This document shows positions 7,079 through 14,700 of a DNA stretch of 14,892 bases, one piece after another. The translations under genes were made by a program, and so were the position numbers. Position 1 is the first letter of the stretch. Every line of letters starts with the position of its first letter. Source of the DNA: Gammaproteobacteria bacterium (lineage in GTDB: Bacteria > Gemmatimonadota > Gemmatimonadetes > Longimicrobiales > Gaopeijiaceae). The notes below the pieces were generated by a model. It worked only from the letters and a program-made list of their open reading frames with translations. It had not been told where the DNA came from and ran no database searches. The DNA lies in NCBI GenBank assembly GCA_024638345.1, contig JAHEKL010000036.1, positions 1-14,892 on the forward strand, written 5' to 3'.

Positions 7079-7977
7079 CCCCTTCGGACGAGCAATCGGT
7101 GCCACCGGACGCACCTCTTCCCGGAGGTGACGGGTCGGCGGAGAAGGGGTCTGTCCAGGTGTCCCGGCCGGGACGGACGATCGACGAGCGGTTCGAGAGT
7201 CGCATCGAGATGCGGGTCCCCGACCGGCACAATCCCAGTCTCCAGCAGGTCATGGAGTGGGTGAACACGAACGACGAGCTCTACGCGTGTTGGATCTCGT
7301 CGAACGTGACCGCCATCGAGCGGCTGGGCATGAGCGACCACGGACCGGTCCACGTGAAGATCGTGATGAACCTGGCCGTGCGACTGCTTCGCCTTCTCAT
7401 GGACGGCGGCGTCACCCCGACGCTCACGTCGGCCTACGGGCTGCCCAAAGAGGACGCTGAAGTGGTCGTCGCCCTCGCTGCGCTCTTCCACGACCTGGGA
7501 ATGTCGATCCACCGGACCGACCACGAGAGCTATTCGCTCTTCCTGGCGAGCGACCTGCTCCGCGATGTGCTTCCCTCGGTCTACGACGCGAGGACGGCCT
7601 CTGTGCTTCGCTCGGAGATCCTGCACGCGATCATCGGTCACCGAAGCGGGGGTACGCCGCTCACGCTCGAGGCCGGCGTCGTGCGCATCGCGGACGCCTT
7701 GGACATGGCCAAGGGCCGATCGCGCATCCCCTTCGAGGCCGGATCGGTGGGCATCCACTCCCTGTCCGCGCAGGCGGTCGATCAGGTACACCTGGGGCCA
7801 GGCGAGGAGAAGCCCGTGCGGATCACCATCGAGCTCGCGAACTCCGCGGGCATCTTCCAGCTCGATCAGCTGTTTCGGAACAAGCTGAAGGGAAGCGGCC
7901 TCGAGCCTTACGTCGAGTTGGAGGCGTTTCTCGAGGGAGAGACGGAACGGCGGCTGTTTCGGGAGTACCAACTCTGA
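7075..7977 (+). CDS. HD-domain phosphohydrolase
   Basis: This 300-residue cytoplasmic protein has a complete HD metal-dependent phosphohydrolase signature: H89 (SDHGPVHVK), H139-D140 (ALFHDLGMSIHR), H184 with H189 (EILHAIIGH), and D207 in GVVRIADALDMAKGRSRIPF. The C-terminal domain (about 222-298) starts GSVGIHSLSAQAVDQV and contains ITIELANSAGIFQLDQL. This is an ACT-like or regulatory part that I recall in HD proteins shared with archaea. HD enzymes of this kind cleave phosphate esters, often nucleotides; the substrate is unknown. The start is TTG at 7075, overlapping the previous stop. A GTG at 7159 preceded by GGAGAAGGGG is a good alternative, since residues 1-45 are low-complexity and the conserved part begins near VPDRHNPSLQ (48-57). 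Pairing with a membrane-tethered HTH/zinc-ribbon protein suggests a signalling or nucleic-acid-linked role. Confidence 0.87.
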   Translation: MTPSDEQSVPPDAPLPGGDGSAEKGSVQVSRPGRTIDERFESRIEMRVPDRHNPSLQQVMEWVNTNDELYACWISSNVTAIERLGMSDHGPVHVKIVMNLAVRLLRLLMDGGVTPTLTSAYGLPKEDAEVVVALAALFHDLGMSIHRTDHESYSLFLASDLLRDVLPSVYDARTASVLRSEILHAIIGHRSGGTPLTLEAGVVRIADALDMAKGRSRIPFEAGSVGIHSLSAQAVDQVHLGPGEEKPVRITIELANSAGIFQLDQLFRNKLKGSGLEPYVELEAFLEGETERRLFREYQL

Positions 7978-8052
7978 GCCGGGGCCGACGCCTTTTCGGG
8001 CGTACCCGGCGACTCGGCAGTTGCGGCGCGCGACCGCGTCTTCGAGTTTTTG

Positions 8053-8068
8053 GACGAACCCATTCGTC
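8053..8068. repeat. Perfect hairpin next to the DsbA-like gene's ribosome-binding site
   Basis: GACGAA (8053-8058) and TTCGTC (8063-8068) form a perfect 6-bp stem with a CCCA loop, two bases before the GGAG at 8070-8073 that serves the ATG at 8079. It could modulate translation or mark a protein-binding site. No T-run follows, so it is not an intrinsic terminator for the HD gene. Confidence 0.35.
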
Positions 8069-8078
8069 TGGAGTGGAT

Positions 8079-8846
8079 ATGAACGTCCCTGGATGGAACC
8101 CAGCCTCGGGCCGAGCCGGCCTGAGCTTGACGGTGCTTCTAAGCTTGGCTCTCGTCGGCTGTGGCGGAGAAACCGAACAGGCGCAGAGCGCCGATGCCCC
8201 CGCGGCCGCACAGACCCCACCCGCCGCCCCGAATCCCGAGCAGGACCTGTTCGACCTGCGGGAGCTAGGGGTCGATGAAGGAAGCGTCATGACCTCGGCG
8301 ATCGGGGTCATCGACTTCAGTGATTTCGGGTGCATCTACTGCGCGAATTTCCACGTCACAGACTATCCGGCCTTATACGACGAGTTCGTCGTGACCGGCG
8401 ATGTGCTCTGGAAGTACGTGCCGATCAGTATCGGGAATTTTCCCAACGGGGACCTGGCCGGAATCAGTGGGATCTGCGCGGACATCCTGAACCGCGCCGA
8501 GGGCTTCGCGCAGATGCGCGATCACCTGTTCGAGCAGCGTGATGAATGGCTCCAGGCTCCCGCCGCCGAGGCGCCCGCCCTATTCATCTCCTACGCGCGG
8601 ACCCTCGGCCTGGACGAGGCTGCGTTCACGGCGTGTCTGGAAGGGGATCAGGCCTCCGGCCGGCTCGAGCGGAACAACGAGATGGCCCGACAGGTGGGGG
8701 TGACGGCCACCCCGACGTTCATCGTGCAGGGGAGTCCGGTGCGAGGGGCGCCACCGCTCGCAGACTTCCAGAACGCGCTGCGCAATCTGGTGGCCCAGTC
8801 TCGCGGCCAGGCCGCTCCGGAGGGCGAAAATGCGCCAGGCGCGTGA
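8079..8846 (+). CDS. DsbA-family thioredoxin-fold lipoprotein
   Basis: This 255-residue protein carries a lipoprotein signal with the lipobox LVGC (C28), preceded by a hydrophobic stretch (14-26). A low-complexity Ala/Pro/Gln linker (30-54) separates it from a thioredoxin fold of the DsbA/DSBA-like type. The active-site motif is CIYC (C85, C88) in IDFSDFGCIYCANFH, and the cis-proline motif is VTATPTF (P212), as expected for thiol:disulfide oxidoreductases. The helical insert (about 125-200) is typical of the family. It should be membrane-anchored in the periplasm and act in disulfide formation or isomerisation. ATG 8079 was chosen over GTG 8073 because GGAG sits at 8070-8073. The next gene overlaps its end by 17 bp. 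Confidence 0.88.
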   Translation: MNVPGWNPASGRAGLSLTVLLSLALVGCGGETEQAQSADAPAAAQTPPAAPNPEQDLFDLRELGVDEGSVMTSAIGVIDFSDFGCIYCANFHVTDYPALYDEFVVTGDVLWKYVPISIGNFPNGDLAGISGICADILNRAEGFAQMRDHLFEQRDEWLQAPAAEAPALFISYARTLGLDEAAFTACLEGDQASGRLERNNEMARQVGVTATPTFIVQGSPVRGAPPLADFQNALRNLVAQSRGQAAPEGENAPGA

Positions 8847-9381
8847 AGTGGAGAGAGGCTCCGAGTCCAGGATAAGCCGTTACTTCCAGCGACTCGCCGT
8901 CTCTGCGACGATCGCCCTTGGGTGGGTGTTCCTCGCTACCGCTCCGGTCGACGCACAGATCCGCGTGGGTGGTCACGTGGTGGGCGCTCAGGACGCCTTC
9001 GACGGCACGATCGGGCTCGGGGTGCGCGCGGGAATCGAGACGCCCATCCTTCCGTTCGATGTGCTGGCGTCCGGCGAATACTTCTTCGCGGACTGCCCCC
9101 CGGGGATCTCGGGGTGCGGTCTGTACGGGGTGACGCTGGACGCCAACTTCCGGATGGTGTTTCCGGTCGTTCGCCCCTACATCTCCGGCGGGCTCGCATT
9201 CCGCAACATCGATCCGGCCGACAATGGATCGGACGAGTCGGTGACGGGTCTGTCCGTCGGCGGAGGCGTGGATGCGTCGCTCGGCAACATGGGCGTGTTC
9301 GGCGAGGTTCGCTACGAGTTCGTAGACGCCCCGGAGAAGCAGTTCATCTGGCGGGTGGGGGTGCTCTTCGACGTCTTCTGA
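8830..9381 (+). CDS. Outer-membrane beta-barrel protein (small, OmpA/porin-like fold)
   Basis: This 183-residue protein has a signal peptide with a rather long charged N-region (1-21), a hydrophobic core (22-38) and a likely cleavage after VDA (42). The rest alternates hydrophobic and polar residues with many glycines, as in 8-stranded barrels: GLGVRAGIETPI (62-73), FRMVFPVVRPYISGGLAF (107-124), GLSVGGGVDASL (140-151), and VFGEVRYEF (156-164). It ends in RVGVLFDVF, a C-terminal aromatic beta-signal recognised by the BAM machinery. C89 and C96 could form a disulfide. The ATG has GGAGGG at 8819-8824, inside the preceding gene. The 17-bp overlap with the DsbA-like gene suggests coupled expression, which fits a cysteine pair in an exported protein. 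Confidence 0.75.
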   Translation: MRQAREVERGSESRISRYFQRLAVSATIALGWVFLATAPVDAQIRVGGHVVGAQDAFDGTIGLGVRAGIETPILPFDVLASGEYFFADCPPGISGCGLYGVTLDANFRMVFPVVRPYISGGLAFRNIDPADNGSDESVTGLSVGGGVDASLGNMGVFGEVRYEFVDAPEKQFIWRVGVLFDVF

Positions 9382-9401
9382 TCCGGGCTCAGGCCGCTAG
9401 A

Positions 9402-10673
9402 TCAGCCCCACACGTCGAAGGGATCGGGCTCCGAGGCGTCGTCGTCCTCTTCCTCGGGTTCCGGGCCGGGTTCCTGCTCCACGGCCTCTTCGACTTCGAG
9501 CGCGGACGGTGCATCCTGAGGGTCCTCGACGGTCGATCGCAGCACCTCGGTCAACTCCGGCTCGAGCTCGGGCTCGGAGGCGGCATCAAGCTCGGTTGAG
9601 GCTGCAACTTCCAGGACCGGCTCTTCGCCGATCTCTTCAGGCTCTGATTGAGCGGGCGCCGGCTCCTCCTCGGGGGCAACGTCCTCCGCCGCGGTAGGCT
9701 CTTCGACCGGCGTCGCTCCCACCGCCAACTCAATGAGCGCATCCGTATCGATCTCCGATCGGGCGGCCTCCACGGGCTCCGGCTCGGGCTCCGGTTCGGG
9801 CTCCGGTTCGGGCTCCGGTTCGGGCTCCGACGCCGCGACCGAGAGGTCTCCGACCTCGTCGACGTCCGAGGCCGGGGTGGGCTCGCTCACGGCCGCTAGC
9901 GGCACTTCCGGCTCTCGATCGCGTTCAGTGGGGACCGAAAGTCCGAAGTCCACGGTCTCGAACAGGCTCGCTACCTGGGACTCGGCAGCGGCGGACGGCT
10001 CCCGGACCTCGCCACCCAGATAGCCGACCAGCACCTCGACGAGCTCGGAGAGCAGCACCGGCGGATCGGGATAAGGAGAGTCCAAACGCCCGCCGTTCGA
10101 GCCCGCCCGCAGCACGCGCACGGCCGCGTCCTGGAGAATGCCGGTGAGAACGCGAGTGGCGAGATCCGCACGAACCGGGGAGGCGATTGCGAGTTCCCGG
10201 ATGTCGCGTGCAATCTGATCCTCCAGACGGCGCCGCCGGCTCGGAGGTGGGTCCTCCACGCCGTCCAGGAGCATGACCGAGCGGCCCGCCCCTTCCAGGT
10301 ACAGCCATCCGAGGCGCTGTACCACGTCGGATACCGAGCCGCGGAGTCCACCGCCCGGCTGCAAGCCCTCTGTGAGCTGCGCCCAGACCTCTACGGCCTC
10401 GTTCAGAGAACGCTCGCCCAGGTAACGGAGGAGGTCGTCCTTGCCGTCGAAGCGGGCGTAGAACGAACCCACGGACGTGCGGGCCCGCTTGGTGATGCCC
10501 GTGACGGTCAGCGCATCAGCCCCTTCGTGCTCGAGGATGTGGAGACCCGCATCGAGGATCCGTCTAAGGGTGCGACGGCTACGGTCCTGCTGGGGCTCGC
10601 GCACGAGCACGGGAGGACCGCCGTCGGCGTCGTCGACGGGTTCGGCCTCTCGGTCTGGATCAACGTCGGCCAT
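9402..10673 (-). CDS. TetR-family transcriptional regulator with a long acidic Glu-Pro-rich C-terminal tail
   Basis: This 423-residue protein begins with a 28-residue acidic leader. A TetR DNA-binding domain follows: RSRRTLRRILDAGLHILEHE (31-50) and the HTH ALTVTGITKRARTSVGSFYARFDGKDDLL (54-82). The ligand-binding helical domain extends to about residue 222. From about 225 to the end the protein is low complexity and strongly acidic, with nine consecutive Glu-Pro dipeptides (283-300) and many Glu/Asp/Pro/Ala residues, ending EEEDDDASEPDPFDVWG. Ordinary TetR proteins are about 190-230 residues, so the tail of nearly 200 residues is exceptional. The start has a strong GGGAGGA 6-7 bases upstream. 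It converges with the beta-barrel gene (20 bp apart) and is divergent from the AraC-type gene. The ligand and target are unknown; autoregulation is plausible because repeats lie at its promoter. Confidence 0.85.
   Translation of the reverse strand: MADVDPDREAEPVDDADGGPPVLVREPQQDRSRRTLRRILDAGLHILEHEGADALTVTGITKRARTSVGSFYARFDGKDDLLRYLGERSLNEAVEVWAQLTEGLQPGGGLRGSVSDVVQRLGWLYLEGAGRSVMLLDGVEDPPPSRRRRLEDQIARDIRELAIASPVRADLATRVLTGILQDAAVRVLRAGSNGGRLDSPYPDPPVLLSELVEVLVGYLGGEVREPSAAAESQVASLFETVDFGLSVPTERDREPEVPLAAVSEPTPASDVDEVGDLSVAASEPEPEPEPEPEPEPEPEPVEAARSEIDTDALIELAVGATPVEEPTAAEDVAPEEEPAPAQSEPEEIGEEPVLEVAASTELDAASEPELEPELTEVLRSTVEDPQDAPSALEVEEAVEQEPGPEPEEEDDDASEPDPFDVWG
9775..9828 (-). repeat. In-frame hexamer/12-bp tandem repeat coding for (Glu-Pro)9
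   Basis: Nine hexamer units alternate between GGCTCC and GGTTCG or GGCTCG on the plus strand. They form about four copies of a 12-bp repeat inside the TetR tail. The repeat keeps the reading frame and uses gag-ccc and gaa-ccg codons in alternation, a pattern that can expand or contract by slippage. Confidence 0.9.
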
Positions 10674-10685
10674 GGGAATCCTCCC

Positions 10686-10713
10686 AGAAACGTTGTGTTT
10701 CCTAGGAGAAACG
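10686..10713. promoter_or_regulatory. Candidate operator upstream of the TetR gene: direct AGAAACG repeats at 21-bp spacing with a central inverted half-site
   Basis: AGAAACG occurs at 10686-10692 and again at 10707-10713, exactly 21 bp apart (two helical turns). The inverted half-site GTTTC lies between them at 10697-10701. Together they give GAAAC-5 bp-GTTTC and GTTTC-6 bp-GAAAC inverted repeats centred on CCTAGG. The cluster lies 13-40 bp before the TetR start codon, next to its Shine-Dalgarno, where an autoregulatory TetR dimer pair would be expected. Binding is an inference. Confidence 0.45.
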
Positions 10714-10727
10714 GTACCAGGAATCTG

Positions 10728-10743
10728 ATACTAAAACAAGTAT
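10728..10743. promoter_or_regulatory. Second inverted repeat in the tetR/araC divergent region
   Basis: ATACT (10728-10732) and AGTAT (10739-10743) form a perfect inverted repeat around an A-rich 6-bp centre. On the minus strand the same stretch contains TTGTTT, which could serve as a -35 element for the TetR gene with a weak TACCGT 17 bp downstream. It is AT-rich against a GC-rich background, as promoters often are. Confidence 0.3.
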
Positions 10744-10836
10744 TCTGGTTCTGTGGGGTAGGCGCTGACAGGGTGCTGATAGCTCGCCGACTAGGATTGT
10801 TGTTGGAGTGTCGTTTCCCCCAACCGCGAAAGAAAG

Positions 10837-11649
10837 ATGCCACCGGAACACGTTGCCCTAGTACCGCCACCCTACGAGGAGTTCAGAGGGATCGAGAAGA
10901 CAAGCCTATATCGGACGAAAAGGCAGCCGCGGGGAGCGGCGCTAGTCTGGTGGATGCGGTCCAGCAGCCTGATGAGCTACGCGAAGGCTATAGCAGATCG
11001 ACCAGGCGGATTACCGGTGATTCTGGTCCTCCCGAATGCCTTAGAACTGAAGCTCTCGAGGACTGCGGCGCCTGCTGCCGTCGAAATCGTCCGTCCTCAC
11101 TCCGTGTTGCCCTTTGGGTCGGTATCCAGTCCCGCTCAGGTCGCCTCGCTACTGAGGCGAGAACCGAACCGCGTGGCAGACGAAGTTCTCGACTACTTGA
11201 TTTGGCGCGGCGTCCAACTCGATCTCGAGACGCGCCGCATCGTCAAGAGAGCGGTAGAACTCGCTCCGAAGATCTCTACACTCGACGCCCTTGCTCGAAG
11301 TGTCTATCTGTCACGGCGTGCACTCGGGCGGCGCTTTCAGAGGCAGCAACTCCCGGTCCCTTCTCACTGGCTCCAGGTAGCGAGGCTGCTCAGAGTCACT
11401 ATTGCACTTCAGGCCTCGGGAGCACCCTTGTCTAGTCTTGCGCCGCGATTCGGCTACCCGGACTCCTTCACGTTGAGCAACCAGATGCATCGGCTGACCG
11501 GAGTAAGACCGTCTATGGCTAGACAACTCCTAGGATGGGAATGGATACTGGAGGCGTGGCTGGAAAGCGAATGGCGTCGTGAGGGCCTCAAGCAGCTAGC
11601 CCCACGATTAAGACCGGAGCCGTTCCTACCCGACAGCCCATCACCGTAG
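10837..11649 (+). CDS. AraC-type helix-turn-helix regulator with an unrecognised N-terminal domain
   Basis: This 270-residue protein has an AraC/XylS DNA-binding domain at residues about 146-232. The first HTH is in ISTLDALARSVYLSRRALGRRF (146-167). The second is APLSSLAPRFGYPDSF (196-211), followed by the family signature SNQMHRLTGVRPS (214-226). The N-terminal part (about 50-140) contains GLPVILVLPNALELKL and LDYLIWRGVQLDLETRRIVKRAVELAP. It does not look like a cupin, and I cannot name it. The tail (235-270) is Trp/Arg/Pro-rich. No convincing Shine-Dalgarno precedes ATG 10837 (only AGAAAG), so a nearby start is possible. Codon use is less GC-biased than in the genes to the left. A second regulator gene follows 69 bp later on the same strand, suggesting a regulatory pair. 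Confidence 0.78.
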   Translation: MPPEHVALVPPPYEEFRGIEKTSLYRTKRQPRGAALVWWMRSSSLMSYAKAIADRPGGLPVILVLPNALELKLSRTAAPAAVEIVRPHSVLPFGSVSSPAQVASLLRREPNRVADEVLDYLIWRGVQLDLETRRIVKRAVELAPKISTLDALARSVYLSRRALGRRFQRQQLPVPSHWLQVARLLRVTIALQASGAPLSSLAPRFGYPDSFTLSNQMHRLTGVRPSMARQLLGWEWILEAWLESEWRREGLKQLAPRLRPEPFLPDSPSP

Positions 11650-11667
11650 ATCGATTCTGACGCCTGA

Positions 11668-11696
11668 GAAGTCCGACCGTTGTTAGGTTCGACTTC
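11668..11696. repeat. Hairpin between the AraC-type and BTAD/ATPase regulator genes
   Basis: The arms 11668-11678 and 11686-11696 pair over 11 positions around a 7-base loop, with one mismatch and one G-T pair; the outer six base pairs are perfect (GAAGTC with GACTTC). It lies 19 bp after the AraC-type stop and 22 bp before the next start. No T-run follows on either strand. It could be an attenuator-like structure, a weak transcript end or an operator. Confidence 0.4.
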
Positions 11697-11718
11697 GGGC
11701 AAGTGAGACGGCCAGCCA

Positions 11719-14700
11719 ATGAACACACCAAGCGACTCCGAAGTCCCCCCAGGAGTTCGGGTTCTGGTTTTTGGCGGTCCAAAGTTATTCCTAGCGGATA
11801 CGAGCGTGAGCCTGTCTCCCCAGCAGGGTGCGTTTCTCGGAATATTAGCGTCTGCCGGACCCAGTGGCATCTCCCGGACCGGGGTGGCCTCGCTACTCTG
11901 GAATAGGGGCACTGACTCCCAGGTAAGGCGACGGCTAAGTCAACTTGTCTATTCGCTTAAGGTCAAACTCGTCACGTCACCAGTCGAATCAGATACCGGC
12001 TCGCTTAAGCTTCGATCTCACGTCCGCACTGATCTGGACACATTCAATCGCCATCTTCGCGACCATGATCTTGCGGAAGCACTTCGAGCTTTGCGGCGAG
12101 GTCTTCTTTCCGCTCTTCCGCACTTGCCGACAGAGGAGATGGAAGAGTGGGTTGCGGCAAGACACCGACGCCTTAGATCAAGACTTTGCTTCGCAGCATC
12201 TTCTGGCCTCGAAGCTGCTCAAGCCTCTGCAGATTGGCCCTTGGCGGTCACGGCTGCAAGAACGCTCCTAGAGCTTGAGCCAGATAACGAAACGGCACTC
12301 CAGGGTCTGATCGAGGCGTGTGTCCTGTCTGATCGACCAGAGGATGGCGTTGCCGCGTCTCGTTCCTTTTACCAGTTGCGTCTGGGTAGCGACTTCGACT
12401 GGCAGCCTACGCCTAGGACTTCGGCACTCCTTGCGAGCGCCGAGACGGGGTTGAACCCACGGGTGCGTGCCTACGGGCTAGTGGCTCCGGGTGGTCCGAA
12501 GAAGCTGATCGGTCGCGTCCGCGAGGTCAGGCGTCTTAGGGCGCTTCTTCAAGCCGACCAGGAGGGTCTCCGAGTCATAAGGGTCGTCGGACGGCGCGGA
12601 GTTGGGAAGACCCGTTTTGTAAGAACTGTTCTCGAACCAATAGCACTCGATGGGACACTCGTTTTCTCGACCGAATGCGCTGAATTCCTCGAGCGGATGT
12701 CGTTCGGAGCGATTGTTCGATTGGTGACCACAGCCGAAGCTTGTCACTGGGGTCACACACTATCACTCAATTTCCCGCATCTCCTTCAAGATGGAAAGGT
12801 CACCTGTTCGCCGAAACTGAGTAAGAATCGTCATCTGCCGCCCAACTTCGCCCAGTGGGAAGCTGTGCGTAGAGATCTGGAGTTTCTGTCCGAAAGCCAC
12901 AAGCTCGTCCTGTTCATAGATGCTCTGGAGTTCATTGATGACGAGTCGTTGTGGTTTCTCTCTCATCTCCAGCAGGTCTGGAAGAGAGGAAGTCTTTCTC
13001 TCGTGCTAGCATACCGGCCGGAGGCTCTTGCTGCCGGGACTCCTCCGTATAGATGGCTATTCGGGCCGAGTGGATCCCGTAGCGACACGGCGGAGGTCAA
13101 GTTGGACCCGTTGGGACCTGATGACATCCGAAAGATCTTGCTTTCAAGACTTCAGGAGATGCGTGGCAACACAGGCGGAGCGTGCGACGACCAGAGTCTG
13201 GACTGGGTTCACAACGTTGCAGGGTTCTCGGAAGGGATCCCGCTTGTCGCTTTGGAGTTCTTGCGGTGGGAACGCGATGGAGGTCGCGAGTCGGGTCCCA
13301 TGCCAGAATCGCTTCGATGCCTCCTTGAGAAAGAGCTGAGGGACCTTGGATCCATTGGCCTTAAGGCGCTGAAATGCGCCGCTCTTGCCGAGTGCCCGAT
13401 ACCCCCCTCGGCGTTGGCTGACGCGTGCAACATTGCAGTCGACAACCTGCAGCCCGTGCTGGAGGAGACTTACCGAAGACACCTTCTGAAGTCGGGAACC
13501 TGCGGTGTCTCAGTGGCCACCGATTTCGTTCGAACCGCGGTTCTTGGCATCATGAGTGAGGCCGCTCGCATGATGATCCACCGGGACCTGGCTGCCTCAC
13601 TACTAAAGGTAGGCGATCCTGGGCTGTCGGCTCAGATCGCACGACATCTCATGGCAGCAGGCGAGAGAACTCAGGCCGTCCCATTCGTGATTCGAGCAGC
13701 TCGTCAGGCAGCCGAAGCGGGTTCCTGGAAGTCCGCCCGCGTGTTGCTCGAACTCTGCGTCGATGGAGCTCTCCCTCGGGGACAAGCTGGACCGCTGTAC
13801 TCGCTTCTTGCGCGGGCGTTGGTCCTCGACGGTGATTATGATCGTGCTGAGCGGACCTGGCGGCTTGCGCAAGGCGCCTTCGCGGCCGACAACGACAGTG
13901 AGAAGGCGACCCAATGTAGGCTAGAGGCTCTGCGCGCAAGGCTATTGGGGGACCAACGCGATCTTGATGGACTCCAGCTCGAAGTGAGACGCCTCCTTGC
14001 CGACGCCATCGACTTGGGACTTCCACGACTTTCTGCCGAGTGTTGGGAGCTTGAAGTTCGGATCGCAGACGCAGCAAGTCGACCTCAAGCGGTCCGACGC
14101 CTTACATCCGCGGCGCGGCGCTCTCTTGGAGTGCGAGACAAGAGTGCGTTCATCCAGCTTCTCTCGATCTGTTCGATTGATGCAGTCTACGGAGAGCCTT
14201 CTTCGGCAGCGCAGATTGCAGATCGGGCATTCGAAGCCGCAGCTGACGGGGGCAATCTCGAGGAATCGCTTCGCGCATTGAACTGGAAGCTGATAGCGCT
14301 ATACCAACAGGCACAGCTGAACTTGCCCGAAGGCCGGAAGGCCAGATCAATGGCTGTGGACATAGCGGCCAGCTCGCAATCCATCGAGCAGCGGTTTCAG
14401 CTGGAAGCGAATCTCGGTGCTTGGTATCTCGACACCGGGGAGTATGAGGCGGCGGGGCGAGCATTCGAACGCGCCTCCGCGAGACTCAAGAGCGCGGTTG
14501 TGCCCCATCTCAGACGCAATCTGCTCTTGAACCAAGCTCAGCTGGCTCTGGAGGAGGGAGATGCACTCGCAGCCCGAGCGAAGTTCCGACGTAGCCTCGA
14601 GCTTGGGGCGGTCGCTCCATACCATTCCGCTCGCTGCGTCGCCTTCGCTGGGCTCGGGGTGTGCGCGTTGCGGCTGGGAGATGTCTCGGAAGCGCTTGAG

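Noticed and set aside
6907..8220. Long open frame of 437 codons on the minus strand
   Set aside because: It lies antisense to the HD phosphohydrolase gene, has Arg/Gly/His-rich low-complexity content with no recognisable motif, and is the usual shadow frame of a GC-rich gene.
9775..9828. Possible CRISPR-like or satellite array
   Set aside because: The repeats are 6-12 bp without spacers and encode Glu-Pro in frame, so this is a protein low-complexity tract.
10527..11435. 302-codon plus-strand frame spanning the TetR start, the divergent gap and the AraC-type gene
   Set aside because: It crosses a promoter region and has composition typical of an off-frame translation. The AraC frame holds the recognisable HTH.
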